The translations under genes were made by a program, and so were the position numbers. From NCBI GenBank assembly GCA_019285755.1, contig CP079103.1:4650001-4714000 (forward strand): DNA of 64,000 nt, in the 5' to 3' direction. Positions 40,947 through 52,164 of this stretch are shown one piece after another; the first letter of the stretch is position 1; each line of letters opens with the position of its first letter. Under the pieces are notes generated by a model. The model was not told the DNA's origin. It worked only from the letters and a program-made list of their open reading frames with translations, and made no database searches. The stretch comes from Chitinophaga sp. E66. GTDB lineage: Bacteria; Bacteroidota; Bacteroidia; Chitinophagales; Chitinophagaceae.

Positions 40947-42661
40947 ATGATACATTTTGATCTTCCAAAGGAAAAATCTTCCATCATCAAGGTGATAGGC
41001 ATTGGTGGCGGAGGAAGCAATGCGGTGAACCACATGTTCGGTCAGAACATCGAGGGGTGAACTTCATCATCTGCAATACCGACGCACAGGCTATTGCAAA
41101 CAGCCCTGTACCCAATAAGGTACAACTGGGCCCGCATCTGACGCAGGGACTCGGAGCCGGCGCCAATCCCCGGATCGGCGAACAGGCCACGGAAGAATCT
41201 TTTGAAGAAATCAAAAAATACTGGAGGTGAATACCAAAATGGCATTTATCACCGCAGGCATGGGCGGCGGCACCGGCACCGGAGGCGCTCCCATCATCGC
41301 CAAAATATGTAAGGAACTGGGCATCCTCACCGTGGGCATCGTGACCACTCCCTTCTCTTATGAAGGGAAAAAGAGAATGCAACAGGCCGAAGAAGGCATC
41401 AACCGCCTAAAAGAGTATGTGGACACGCTCCTCATTATCTCTAACGATAAGCTCCGCCAGAAATTCGGCGATCTGAAGTTCAAGGCTGCCTTTGAAAAAG
41501 CGGATAACGTACTCGCCACCGCGGCAAAATGTATCACAGACGTTATCAACTCCACCGGCCAGATCAACGTCGACTTTGCCGACGTTTGCACCGTGATGCG
41601 CAACGGCGGCGTTGCCATCCTCGGATCTGCCCTGGCTGAAGGCGAAAACCGCGCTCAGAGAGCCATCGAAGACGCGCTGACCTCTCCGCTGCTGAACGAC
41701 AACGACATCAAAGGCGCCAAATGGATCCTTATCAATATTTCTTCTTCCGAAGGAGAATTCGAGCACACGCTCGATGAAATGGATATTATCCAGGCATACG
41801 TGCAAAGCATGGCCGGCGAGGATTGCGACGTGATCCTCGGCGTTGGTTATGATCAGACCCTCGGGCGCAGCCTGGGCGTTACCATCATCGCCACGGGGTT
41901 CGAACAAAACCCGATCCGCCAGGCTAAGTCGCAGCCCACAGCTGTGCAGGAGCAGCGCGAAGAACCCAAGATCGTCATGACCCTCGGCGGCGAGAACGAA
42001 GAAAAGAAGATGCACAACCAGGGCACGCTTTTCACTGACGACGAGCCCGAGATCATCGACATCATGGCGCCCCGCCTCGTGGAACCTACCGTCACCCACC
42101 CGGCCAGCGCCGCTTCCTTCCTGCCCCCGCTCCCGCCCAGCCGGAACGCGAAACCTACACGCTCAACATCGAGCCGGTAGAACCTCCCGCTCCGCAGGCA
42201 CAAGTGGCACAGCCGCAGCCCGTTCAGCAAAAACCTGCTACCGGCGCAGCTTCCGGTGGTTATCTCAACCGTCCCTCCAACATCTACGTGGAGCCGGTGA
42301 GCAATAACAACACCCAGCAACAGGAAGAAATGAAAATGGTCTATAGGAAGAAGCGGCCCAACAAACTCCCGCTCCCCCTCCGCAGCCGCAACAACTGCAC
42401 GACGACCAGGCCGACGAACAAAAAAGAAAGCAGCTGGAACGCGTAGCCAAACTCCGCAGCATCAGCTTCAACGTGAAGAATATGGATAACAACCAGGAAA
42501 TCGAGAACATCCCCGCTTATCTGCGACGGAACATCGACCTGGACAATGGCGCCGGCTCCGCCGAGCACTTCTACTCCAGCTACACGATCGGCCAGAACGG
42601 CGAAAGCCAGGCCGAAATCAATACGATTAACACTTTTCTCGACGGGAAAAAGCCCGATTGA
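40947..42661 (+). CDS. ftsZ: Cell division GTPase FtsZ, with long C-terminal linker and tail
   Basis: Tubulin-like GTPase forming the Z-ring, about 572 codons. Start MIHFDLPKEKSSIIKVIGIG then GGGSNAVNHMF; tubulin signature MGGGTGTGGAPIIAKICKEL; GTPase domain ends about residue 330. A Pro/Gln-rich linker follows (PAPAPAQPERE, QAQVAQPQPVQQKPAT). The FtsA-binding peptide reads ENIPAYLRRNIDL but is followed by about 40 further residues ending TFLDGKKPD. Breaks at G4 41053-41056 (G5), A6 41213-41218 (A7), near 42120 (one C) and near 42347 (one G gives MVYREEAAQQTPAPPP). The 108-nt gap after ftsA holds no recognised site. A strong terminator closes the cluster. Confidence 0.96.
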
Positions 42662-42705
42662 TGAATTTTAAGATGATATTAGTTTGATTGTTTTTAGTTG
42701 TGTTA

Positions 42706-42737
42706 AAAAAATCCTCCGATTCCTCGGAGGATTTTTT
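42706..42737. terminator. Terminator closing the division/cell-wall cluster
   Basis: AAAAAATCCTCCGA / TCGGAGGATTTTTT, 14-bp perfect stem, loop TTCC. Symmetric A/T tracts suit both ftsZ and the convergent glycosidase gene. Confidence 0.93.
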
Positions 42738-42759
42738 ATGCCTGTCAACAATGTAATGC

Positions 42760-44497
42760 CTAGAGCCTGTTGATCGCATCAGCAGCGGTATTCACCATGT
42801 CTGACGCTTTCTTCTGCTTCAGCGTATTCCATTCGAATGTTTTGAGGATCTTCTCCAGCTGCGGGCCTTTCCCCTCCTTCTTCAGTATCTGGATCTTCTC
42901 ATATGCCTGGATGCCTTCTGCCAACCGCTCAAAACGGATGGAGGAACGGCCGCCTGGGTATACCAGGTAAGTATCTCCGGCCGCCCAGGTGCGGAAGCGG
43001 GAATCGCGGAGCGGGTCTTTTACCCAGCAATTGTATGCCCAACGGAGGTAACCTTTGTAGTCCTTGCCAGCCGCATAGTAACCCAGCCAGGCCGATTCTG
43101 CCGGGGGCGAGAAGGTGAAGGTGTTCGGGAAACCTTCCGTGCAGCAGGTGTAATAAGTCGTAGGCCAGTTCTTGCTGAAACGTTCCGCACGCTCTTCTGC
43201 GGTGAAATCGTGTCCGATTGCTACGCAGTAATCATAAATGTCGGCTACCAGCTCTTTATGGTAGAGACCGGCCAGTGAAACCTTGAAGTCTTTATCCACG
43301 CTGCGGATCAGCTTGATAGCCGCCTGCATGGCTTCCATGGGGCGCTCGTCCATCGCAATGCAGGTGATATCGAACCAACCTTTCTCTTTCAGGTGTTTTG
43401 CGAAGTCGGCCAGCATAGGTTTCCAGTGCGCGTCGTATTCGGGCGTACCGGGTTTGGCCACGATATGGGTCATTTTGCCGGTGGCTTCGTCGTTATAATA
43501 GAACTTCAGGTTCCAGGGGATCATGCTATAGCAGGCGATCTGTTTGGTTACACCGCAGTCCATCATGAACTGCACCCATTTATCGAATTCGGTATAATCG
43601 AACGTCCAGGAGCCGTCGCGCTTTTTAGTCCATTTTACCATGTCGCCGTAAATATCTTCGGTCTGGCTGTTCCAGGGATCGTAAATGATGCTGGTGGTGA
43701 TGACCTTCTGCCCGATGCCCGCTAATTGGGTCATATAAGGCCGCATAGCGTCGAAATGTTCCTTGCTGAAGGGTTTTACGTTGTGATAGCGGGACACCGC
43801 GTATGGGCTCTGCCAGAGGTCCAGTGATAGGACCAGTCTTTAGCGTCCGGGAGGGTGCGGTGGTTGACCGTAACATCGTATGAAAGCGTTTTGATGGTAA
43901 CGCCTTTGTTGTTCTTTACGGTCAGCGTGCCCTTATAGGTACCTGGGGCGGCCTGGGCCGGAACTTTCACACTGAGCCACACGGGCTGGGTGGTGTTGGC
44001 GGCAATGTTCATGGAGGATTTGTAGTCGATCGCGTCTGCCACGAGGGAAGAATCGAAATCCTGGGGCTTGCGGTGCCCGCAGCCGCCGCCTTCGCTGTTC
44101 AGCTCATCCGTCATCACATAACGAAGAAAGCCTGTAGAAATGGCGCTGGCAGGGATGGAATTGCCCTTCCCGTCAGACAGTGCCGATTTAGACACCGTTA
44201 CCCCCGGCTGGGCCTGGGTGGTGTAAATAACGAATTGCGTGTGGATCTTTTCGTTCTTCCAGGCGTGGCCGCTCCAGCTTGTGGCCAGGCTGGCTGCTTC
44301 GGGGCGAAAAGTTTGTCATAACGGAGATCTGCCGTGCCGAACTGCACGTGCGTTCCGGGCCGGATGGCGCTCCAGGCGGCAGGATCTACCTTGCGCCAGT
44401 CTTTCAGTTCCTGGTAATCCGAGCCAAGGCCGTCCTGCGCCCATACGCTGATGGAAGAAGCCACCAGGAGCCCGGTGGCGAAGAGTTGTCTTATCAT
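42760..44497 (-). CDS. Secreted glycoside hydrolase, DUF4091/GH123-like
   Basis: About 579 codons. Signal peptide RQLFATGLLVASSISVWAQD, an N-terminal beta-sandwich domain (PVWLSVKVPAQAAPGTYKGT, GVTIKTLSYDVTVNHRTLPD) and a C-terminal barrel typical of DUF4091: KVITTSIIYDPWNSQTEDIY, CYSMIPWNLKFYYNDEATGK, ITCIAMDERPMEAMQAAIKL (the Asp-Glu pair of GH123-type substrate-assisted N-acetyl-hexosaminidases), PTTYYTCCTEGFPNTFTFSP, GYLRWAYNCWVKDPLRDSRF and GDTYLVYPGG. Breaks near 44305 and 43815. GH123 members act on N-acetylgalactosamine glycosides; the substrate here is inferred from family only. Not part of an evident polysaccharide-utilisation locus. Confidence 0.86.
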
Positions 44498-44528
44498 AAC
44501 TTGACGAATTGCATATTAGACCAAGCTC

Positions 44529-44560
44529 ACAATATAAGGCGAGCTTCCCGTCCATGCAAA
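44529..44560 (-). promoter_or_regulatory. Candidate promoter of the GH123-like gene
   Basis: Minus strand TTTG (44557-44560), 20-nt spacer, then TATATTGT. The -7 element would be the perfect TATATTTG if one T of a run were lost, as seems frequent in this sequence. Confidence 0.45.
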
Positions 44561-44563
44561 CCG

Positions 44564-46530
44564 TCAGTCATCGAATCTATGCCGGTCGGCCACTCTTTTG
44601 AGTTGCAGGTTGGTGACGGGCGCCACCACCAGGGGGAACTTTTCGATGGTCACGTAGCTGGAATCCAGCCCGAAACCCCGCTCTTCCGACAGTCCGATCT
44701 TCTTTAGCATGAAATACAGCCGCATGATGATCCGCTCGTGCAATGGCAGATCATTGTCATGCGAAAGGAATTTCTCCATGACAATAAACTGGAAGTCCCC
44801 TACAACATTGTTCTTGCTGAGCGATTCGTACCGGCTGGTGATATTTACTTCCTTGTTTCGCACCATGTCTTCCACCACCATCCTGAACATCAGGTTAATG
44901 CGTTGCTCCACCCGGAAACCAAGTCGGAACTCCACGCGGATCACTTCGTTGGGGATGATGGTCTGAACGGTATATTCGCTCATATAGGGCTCGTCTACGA
45001 CGTCTACATGCACGAACCAGTAAATATCGGCCCGTTTGGGCTTCTTATTTAGTATGGAATAGATGATCTTATGCTCGATCTCCTTGGGATTGTCGGCACT
45101 GCTCATATATACGAGGTGCGTGGCGTATTTGGGGATAGAGCTGTCGTTGCTGAGCTCCTGCAGGATAGGCAGGTAATCCTCCAGCCTGACGAATTCCACG
45201 TACCTGTTCTTGATCTTGCGGGAACGGTACCAGGCATACATTACGAGGAACAGCGCGCCGCCTACAATGACGGTCACATAGCCCCCGTGGGTGAATTTCT
45301 GGAGGTTAGCGAGTAGGAATGAGAATTCGATGGTGAGATAAACGGCCAGGTACCCCCGATCACCCAGAGCTTAACGCGGCGGGTGTACAGGTAAAAGGCA
45401 AAGAGGCAGGATGTCATGAGCATGCACAGGGTGATGGACAGGCCATAGGCGGCCTCCATAGCTGATGACTCTTTGAAAATCAATACGATGGATATACATC
45501 CGACAAACAGCATCAGGTTGATGCCGGGTATATAGAGTTGACCGCGTTGTTCGGTCGGGTAGTTGATTTTGAGTTTGGGCCAGAGATTAAGGCGCATGGC
45601 TTCCGAGATCAGGGTAAAAGAGCCGGAGATGAGCGCCTGCGAGGCGATGACGGAAGCGATAGTGGCGATGAGCACCCGTAAATCACGAACCCTTCGGGCA
45701 TGATGAGGAAGAAGGGGTTTTCGCCGTTGAGGGTCCTTCCTTCCTGGGTGAGCAGCCAGGCGCCCTGGCCGAGATAGTTCAGGATGAGGGAGGCTTTCAC
45801 CCAGATCCAGGAGACGCGGATATTACCACGGCCTACGTGCCCCAGGTCCGAATACAGGGCTTCGGCCCCGGTGGTACAGAGGAATACGGCCCCAGCAACA
45901 GGAAGCCATGTGGGTAGAGCGTGAGGAGTTTAATGCCGTAGTAAGGGTTAAATGCCTTTAACACGGACAGATCGTCGGCGATGTGCATGATGCCCAGGAT
46001 GGCGAGCATGCTGAACCAGATGACCATGATGGGGCCGAACAGCTTACCGATGGACATGGTGCCGAACTGTTGCATGAAGAACAGGCCGGATATGATCAGC
46101 AGTACGATCTCTACGATGGTCATGGTCCCCAGGTCCTTAAAGACGGGTAGTGTTCGCAAGCCTTCCACGGCCGATGTGACGGTGATGGGTGGGGTGATGA
46201 TACCATCTGCGAGGAGGGCGGCCCCTCCTATCATACCGAAGATAACGGTCCATTTGCCGTGCCGCCTGACGAGGGCGTATAGGGAGAAGATGCCGCCTTC
46301 ACCCTTGTTATCCGCCTTGAGGGTGAGGATAACGTACTTTACGGTTGTTTGGAGGGTGAGGGTCCAGATGATACAGGAAATACCGCCGATGACCAGCAGT
46401 TCGCTGATTTCGTTGGATCCGACAATGGCTTTGAATACGTAGAGCGGAGAGGTACCGATGTCGCCGTAGATGATACCCAGCGCTACGATGATACCGGCGA
46501 GGGTAGCTTTGTTGAAGTCTTTACCACGCT
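44564..46530 (-). CDS. kup: Kup-type potassium uptake transporter
   Basis: Low-affinity K+/H+ symporter of the KUP/HAK/KT family, about 655 codons. Twelve-helix core: NKATLAGIIVALGIIYGDIG then TSPLYVFKAIVGSNEISELL, NKGEGGIFSLYALVRRHGKW, IGGAALLADGIITPPITVTS, TGAEALYSDLGHVGRGNIRV, VIASQALISGSFTLISEAMR and QRGQLYIPGINLMLFVGCIS. The soluble C-terminal domain from about 45230 ends VADRHRFDD. Breaks near 45340, 45680, 45890 and probably near the start. The first codons are not resolved: a TAG precedes RGKDFNKATLAG in frame, and one missing base could connect to a GTG (VVKDFNKATL). Start given as about 46530. Confidence 0.92.
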
Positions 46531-46553
46531 AAAAAACGATGTTTAAGCTGGGT

Positions 46554-46585
46554 CAAATGTAGTGATAAATAATCAGGATTTGCAA
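46554..46585 (-). promoter_or_regulatory. Promoter of kup
   Basis: Minus strand TTG (46583-46585), 21-nt spacer, exact -7 box TACATTTG (46554-46561), about 25 nt before the first kup codons. Confidence 0.6.
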
Positions 46586-46677
46586 GATGTAAAAAACGCG
46601 TTATAAATAAAACGGAGATGGGGGCCCGGGGTTCACGAAAAGGGAAAATAGGTGGCTGGGAACGGCAATAATAATAA

Positions 46678-46707
46678 AAAGAGGCTGCCGGTAAGGGCAG
46701 CCTCTTT
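46678..46707. terminator. Terminator after the OmpA-family gene
   Basis: AAAGAGGCTGCC (46678-46689), loop GGTAAG, GGCAGCCTCTTT (46696-46707). On the minus strand the stem is followed by TTTTATTATT. It lies 24 nt past the OmpA-family stop. Confidence 0.8.
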
Positions 46708-46730
46708 CGTTATTTTACCTTGGCTAGGTA

Positions 46731-48278
46731 TTAGTTAGCGGGATTCAGATCCACGGTACCAGCGTCGCCAGGAGTATTTTGTTTGATGAAGCGACCGCGG
46801 TCGATACCTTGTTTTTCAGCGAGGTAGTCGATTACTGCGTCTACGCGGCGGCTGCTCAGGTCAACACCACCTTTCTTGCCTTTGGCACCAGCGTGGCCGG
46901 TAACCAGGATGTTGCAGGAGGGGTTGGAACGGAGGGTGTTAGCCACGCTGCTCAGGATAGCTTCGTTTTCGCTGGAGATCTTGGTAGCGGAACCTTTGAA
47001 GGAAACGCTGGGGAACACCAGGTTAGAGCATGCAGGAGCGGGCGGGTTTTTGCAGCACTCAGGATCCGGGCATTTGCCTACGCCGTCAGCGTCAACAGGT
47101 TGGCAGTAAGTCGGAGTGATGAGTTGTTTGTCTTTGTAGTCAGGAACGCCGTCACCGTCGGTATCTTTAGCTACACCGTGAGAATCAACGGGTGCACCAG
47201 CGGGAGTGTTGGGTTCGCGGTCGAACTGATCGGTAACACCGTCGCCATCAGCATCAGGCAGTACGGGTGCCGGCAGTTTCATACGACGGGGCTGTTGAGC
47301 TCGTTGTAGGCGAAATCCAGGGATTAACCCACCAGAGGGGTTCAACACGCTTGTTCGGGTTACCCAGGTTGAAGTTCAGGCGAACAGAGGTGTAAGAGAA
47401 GAAGTCATTGCTCTTGTCATACGCCTGTGCGGTGTAACCGTCCAGATAGTCATCAAACGGCAGGGTGATTTTCTCTTCGATGCCGATGTTGAAACGTTTA
47501 GAAACTTTGAAAGCGATACCGGTACCAACGTTCAGCGCGTGGCGGAGCAGTTGGTTGTCGTCTTTACGGCCGATCTGAACGCGGTTACCCTGGTTCGGAG
47601 CGTTTTGCTCGTATTTACGGTCGTAGAAGTCTTTGAGGTCCTTACGGATGTCTTTCTTCTTGCGGTTGAAGTCGATGGAAGAATAGTTGTAAGCAGCGCC
47701 CGATTCGTTCAGCGCGTCTACGTCTACGTCAGCCAGCATCAGCCCATAACCAGCGAGTACATACCAGTTTACTTTAGGCTGTGCCTTGTAGAACAGGATG
47801 TTGCTCAGGGACGCGATGAAGTCCAGAGACAGCTGGTGAGTCGCAGTCTTGTAGTTCGCTACGATGTTGCCACCGTTAGCAGCCGCGGTCGCCCCCAAGG
47901 GTTGATTCCACCAGCAGCGATGGTCGGCTTCAGCTTATAATCCAGACCGTAATCGAAAGAACCGGTATACTCAGCTCGTACGGAGAAAGTGTGACCGATT
48001 GCTTTTCTCAGCGAGATACCGCCACCGAAACCGGGAAGAGCGGAAACATCACCCTGAATGAAGTGGTAGCCACCATGGAAACCCAGTTCCCACATGCTAC
48101 GGGGTTTTGCGGGGTAATCAGACTGGTTGTTTCTGAAGCTGTTGAATTGCGCCATATTCTTAGCCGAAACTTTTGAGGAGTCCAGGGCATCATATGTGGG
48201 CTTAACCTGCGCAAAACCAGGAGATGCAGCCAGAGCGGACATTGCACCTGCCAGTAGTAAGTACTTTTTGCTTGCCAT
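46731..48278 (-). CDS. OmpA-family outer-membrane protein with calcium-type repeats
   Basis: About 516 codons. Signal peptide KKYLLLAGAMSALAASPGFA, then an eight-stranded OmpA-like barrel (HGGYHFIQGDVSALPGFGGG, SLRKAIGHTFSVRAEYTGSF, VNWYVLAGYGLMLADVDVDA). A linker carries thrombospondin type 3-like Asp repeats (LPDADGDGVTDQFDREPNTP, DTDGDGVPDYKDKQ) and a Cys-rich hinge. The C-terminal peptidoglycan-binding OmpA domain includes ILVTGHAGAKGKKGGVDLSS and RRVDAVIDYLAEKQGIDRGR. Breaks near 47890 and 47300. It has a textbook -33/-7 promoter, consistent with an abundant envelope protein. Confidence 0.9.
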
Positions 48279-48335
48279 AATTGTTTTTATTTAAAAACTG
48301 TTAAAGATTTTACAATTAACGCGTTTTTTACCAAG

Positions 48336-48366
48336 CAAAGGTAAAAATCCTAAATGAATATACAAA
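48336..48366 (-). promoter_or_regulatory. Consensus Bacteroidota promoter of the OmpA-family gene
   Basis: Minus strand TTTG (48363-48366), 19-nt spacer, TACCTTTG (48336-48343): exact match to both elements. It lies about 58 nt upstream of the ATG at 48278. Confidence 0.85.
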
Positions 48367-48495
48367 TTTTTCTTGCGATTTTATTTGCATTGATAAGTGC
48401 TTCAAAATTAAACGCTAATTTAAGGAACATCCAGCTAATGTATACAAATTAAGGGCCAAACTTGCAAAATGTCCGATTTTAGGCCTAGCTTAGCG

Positions 48496-48503
48496 TACCT
48501 TTT
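48496..48503 (+). promoter_or_regulatory. -7-like box (TACCTTTT) for the polyprenyl synthetase gene
   Basis: 7/8 match to TAnnTTTG, 10 nt before the ATG at 48514. Because it falls inside the longer ORF that starts at 48469, it supports 48514 as the true start. Confidence 0.45.
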
Positions 48504-48513
48504 TATTTATAGC

Positions 48514-49471
48514 ATGGAGGAAATTAAACAACTGATTGGAAAGGAATTACACGATTTCGAAGGGAAGTTCGCAGAGGCGGTAAAAAGCCACGTACCCCTG
48601 CTGGACCGGATCATGCATTATATCGTAAAACGCAAGGGCAAACAAATCCGCCCCATGTTCGTGCTACTCTCCGCACGGCTGTTCAGTAACAACATTACCG
48701 AAAACACCTACCGCGCCGCCGCACTGGTAGAACTCCTCCATACCGCAACACTCGTTCATGACGACGTCGTTGACGACTCCCTCGAACGCCGCGGATTCTT
48801 CTCCATCAACGCCCTCTGGAAGAACAAGATAGCCGTCCTCGTCGGCGATTACCTCCTCTCCAAAGGCCTCCTCCTTTCCGTTACCAACAAGGAATTCCGC
48901 AGCCTCGAGATCCTCTCCAGGCCGTAAAGGAAATGTCGGAAGGAGAACTCCTCCAGATCGAAAAAACACGTAAACTCGATATCAAAGAAGATATTTACTT
49001 CGAGATCATCCGCCGTAAAACCGCCTCCCTCCTCGCCTCCGCCTGCGCAGGCGCCTGGAGCACCACCGCAGACGACGAAACCACCGAAAAAATGCGCCTC
49101 TTCGGCGAAAAAGTAGGCGTCGCCTTCCAAATCAAAGACGACCTGTTCGACTACGGAACGGCCAACATCGGCAAACCAACCGGCATCGATATCCGGGAGA
49201 AAAAATGACCCTCCCCTCATCTATACCCTCCAACACGCATCCCCGAAAAAGAAGGAAAATCATCAACATCGTTAAAAACCATAATAAAGATAAAGACCGC
49301 GTCAACGAAGTCATCGCCATGGTCAACGAATCTGGCGGCATCGATTACACGCGCGACAAAATGTTCCAATACCGCGACGAAGCCCTCGCCATCCTCCACA
49401 CTTTCCCCGATAACGACATCCGCAAAGGACTGGAATCCCTCGTGCGTTTCACCACCGATCGCAAGTTCTGA
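48514..49471 (+). CDS. Polyprenyl (all-trans) diphosphate synthase
   Basis: Chain-elongating prenyltransferase, about 320 codons; probably supplies the menaquinone side chain, given mqnB/mqnD elsewhere in the window (inference). First Asp-rich motif LVHDDVVDDSLERRG, then GKQIRPMFVLLSARLF and AVLVGDYLLSKGLLL; second Asp-rich motif VAFQIKDDLFDYG. The C-terminal part has KPTGIDIREKK and LPLIYTLQHASPKKKRKI. Start chosen at 48514 (MEEIKQLIGKELHDFEGKFA), the common N-terminus of the family and just after a -7 box. Breaks near 48920 and 49205. Confidence 0.9.
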
Positions 49472-49590
49472 TCCCCTTTCCTCCTTTTTTTCGGAGAATT
49501 TCCCGCTTTTGGCAGAAATACGGCAATCATCGTTATATTACAACCGGATTGCAGCCAGATCCGCGGGATTCTTCCCTATAATATAATTGC

Positions 49591-51294
49591 ATGCAGAAAC
49601 GCTGGACAGTAAAGAAATATCAACCATCACAGGAGCAACAGCTCCAGGCAGCTTTAAAAATCCATCCCATACTATGCCGCTTACTGGTACAAAGAGGGAT
49701 CACGAAGTTTGAAGAAGCACGCCATTTCTTCAGACCCTCGCTGGACGACCTCCACGATCCCTGGCTCATGAAGGATATGGATAAAGCCGTCTCCCGGCTC
49801 GAAGAAGCCTTCTTCCGCCGCGAGAAAATTCTCGTGTACGGAGATTATGACGTGGACGGCACCACCGCCGTGGCAACCGTCTACGGATTCCTGCAACAAC
49901 TGTACGACAATATCGAATTCTATATCCCCACCGCTACCGCGAAGGTTACGGCATCTCCATGCAGGGCATCGAATATGCCCGCGATAATGATTTCGGGCTC
50001 GTCATCGCCCTCGACTGCGGCATCAAATCCATCGACTATATCGCCCACGCCGCTTCCATCGGCATCGATTTCATTATCTGCGACCACCACCTGCCGGATG
50101 CTATCCTTCCGCCCGCCGTGGCCATTCTCAATCCCAAACAGGACGACTGCCCCTATCCTTATAAGGAGCTCTCCGGCTGCGGGATCGGGTTTAAACTCAT
50201 CAGCGCCCTGGCCCAGAAGAAAGGGATCCCCATGGCAGCTGTATACCAGTACCTCGACCTCGTTTCTACCAGCATCGCGGCCGATATCGTACCCATGACC
50301 GGCGAAAACCGCGTCCTGGCATTCCATGGCCTCAAACAGGTTAACGAGGCTCCCTCACCCGGGATCAAGGCCCTCCTGAGACTTAGCAACCTGAAGGAAA
50401 AGCTCACCACCCAACCTGGTGTTCGTCATCGCCCCACGCGTAAACGCCGCCGGCCGGATGGACGATGCCCGCAAAGCCGTGAACCTGTTCATGGAAAAAG
50501 ACGAGGACAAGGCTTTTACCATTGCCGAAATGCTGCATGGCGATAACCAGGAACGCAAGGGGATCGATATGAGCATCACTCAGGAAGCGGTCAGCCTCAT
50601 CCAGAACGATGCCGTCATGATCGCCCGGAAGTCTACCGTGCTGTTCCAGCCCCACTGGCACAAAGGCGTGGTAGGCATCGTTGCCTCCCGGCTCATCGAT
50701 AAGTATTTCTATCGCCCCACCATCATCCTCACCCAGAGCAACGATAAAGTAGCCGGCTCAGCCCGCTCCGTGTCCGGGTTCAATGTATATGAGGCCATTC
50801 ACCAGTGCAAAGACCTCCTTGAAAATTATGGAGGGCACTTTTACGCGGCCGGCATGACCCTCAAACCCGAAAACGTCCCCGCATTCCAGGAACGCTTCGA
50901 AGCCGTGGTGTCCGCCACCATCAGCCCGGACCTCCTCATCCCCGAAATCGTTATCGATTCGGAAGTCTGGCTGTCAGACCTCACACCCGCTTTCTATAAC
51001 ATCCTCCGACAATTCGAGCCGCTCGGCCCGGAAAACCTCCGGCCCATCTTCATCGCCCGCAACCTGTACGACACCGGCTTTTCCCGCATCGTGAAAGACG
51101 AACATATCAAACTGTCCGTCCGCCAGCGCAACGGAACCCCGTTTTCCGGGATCGGCTTCTTCATGGCCGATAAATTCGATATCATCTCCGGCAAAAAGCC
51201 TTTCGACATGGTCTTTACCGTAGAAGAAAACGAGTGGAATGGCACCACCACCCTTCAGCTCAAAGCTATCGACCTCAGGCCTTCCGGGGCATAA
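49591..51294 (+). CDS. recJ: Single-stranded-DNA-specific exonuclease RecJ
   Basis: 5'-3' ssDNA exonuclease of RecF-pathway recombination and mismatch repair, about 568 codons. DHH domain: ILVYGDYDVDGTTAVATVYG, LVIALDCGIKSIDYIAHAAS, FIICDHHLPDAILPPAVAIL, NPKQDDCPYPYKELSGCGIG. DHHA1 domain: HWHKGVVGIVASRLIDKYFY, KVAGSARSVSGFNVYEAIHQ, NYGGHFYAAGMTLKPENVPA. A C-terminal OB-like domain ends LQLKAIDLRPSGA. Breaks near 49935 (HRYREGYGISMQGIEYARDN) and 50412 (NLVFVIAPRVNAAGRMDDAR). The 119 nt before the start contain only a small hairpin near 49485 and AT-rich sequence. Confidence 0.95.
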
Positions 51295-51297
51295 AAA

Positions 51298-51322
51298 GCC
51301 CTGTGGCTTTTGTCCACAGGGC
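51298..51322 (-). terminator. Terminator of the esterase gene
   Basis: GCCCTGTGG / CCACAGGGC, 9-bp stem, 7-nt loop, followed on the minus strand by TTTTT. It lies directly past the esterase stop and next to the convergent recJ stop. Confidence 0.75.
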
Positions 51323-51347
51323 ATTGATATGTCTTCAGTCTTCGTAT

Positions 51348-52139
51348 TTACTTTAATGTATACTGGTTTAGCCAGGCGTACAAGGCCGGGTCGTTATAGG
51401 CCTTCGTCCACGCGTCATGCCCACCCGTCGGGTTTTCCGTGTATTTCAATAGCTTACCTCCGCATGCGATGATGGCGTTCACCATATCGCGTGAGCTTTG
51501 CACATTCACGGTCGGATCATCGGCATTGTGGATCGCCCAAACCGGTTTATCCTTTAACAGGCATGCCTTCGACGGCGTGCCGCCACCGCAAATGGGCACC
51601 ACTGCCGCAAAGTGTGCAGGCTTGTACACGATCCAGTCCCAACTTCCAAAACCGCCCATGCTCAGGCCGGTCAGGTAAATGCGGGATGGGTCTACCCGGT
51701 AGGTCTTCATGATCTGCTCGTATAATACTTCCAGGCTTGGCGAGTCCCACCACCCATTTTCTTTACACTGCGGGGATACGACGATGTAGGGAAGTTTTTG
51801 TCTTTCGCAGCAGCGGCAGCTAAACCTGTCCGTTTCACGATGTTCACGTCGCTCCCGCGCTCGCCAACCCCGTGCAGGAAGAAGATCACGGGCCACTTTT
51901 TATTCGCATCGTCATTATAAGTATCGGGCAGTTGTAACAGGAAGTCTGTCACCTGCTTGGGATCCTTCACTTTCTGCGCCGTAACGCCCGTGGGCACCGG
52001 ATCCGGTTTAACCGGCGGAGGCACTATTACGGTGTCCTTTCCCCATCACCCGGCACAGGGTAACATCGCCGTCGCTATCGCGGCTGCATGCCATCATTAA
52101 CATCGCCAGTGCCAGCGTAAACATTATTCGGTAATTCAT
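51348..52139 (-). CDS. Alpha/beta-hydrolase lipoprotein (esterase / PHB-depolymerase-like)
   Basis: About 264 codons. Lipoprotein signal MFTLALAMLMMACSRDSDGD with lipobox Cys, a Pro-rich linker (VPPPVKPDPVPTG), then an alpha/beta-hydrolase: LLQLPDTYNDDANKKWPVIF then FLHGVGERGSD (oxyanion loop), VSPQCKENGWWD, DPSRIYLTGLSMGGFGSWDW with nucleophile Ser in GLSMGG, acid-region HNADDPTVNVQSS and catalytic His in NPTGGHDAWTKAYNDP. Breaks near 52035 and 51800. Similar proteins are annotated as predicted peptidases or feruloyl-esterase-like; the substrate is not determinable. Confidence 0.85.
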
Positions 52140-52164
52140 GTGGTAATTCAAGTATAAGATACGG

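Noticed and set aside
41213..41218. Programmed ribosomal frameshift at an A-rich slippery site in ftsZ
   Set aside because: Similar breaks occur in dozens of unrelated genes at G, C and A runs without stimulatory structures, so a common technical cause is preferred.
26638..42661. Division/cell-wall cluster as a decaying set of pseudogenes
   Set aside because: Nearly all breaks are single-base and sit in short runs, the genes are essential, and murC and ftsQ are intact. Read error is the simpler explanation.
48469..48513. Upstream start of the polyprenyl synthetase (15 extra codons)
   Set aside because: The extension contains the -7-like box and is not part of the family N-terminus; MEEIKQLIGKEL at 48514 is.
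51298..51322. Terminator of recJ
   Set aside because: The hairpin lies just after recJ, but the T-run follows only on the minus strand, so it serves the convergent esterase gene.
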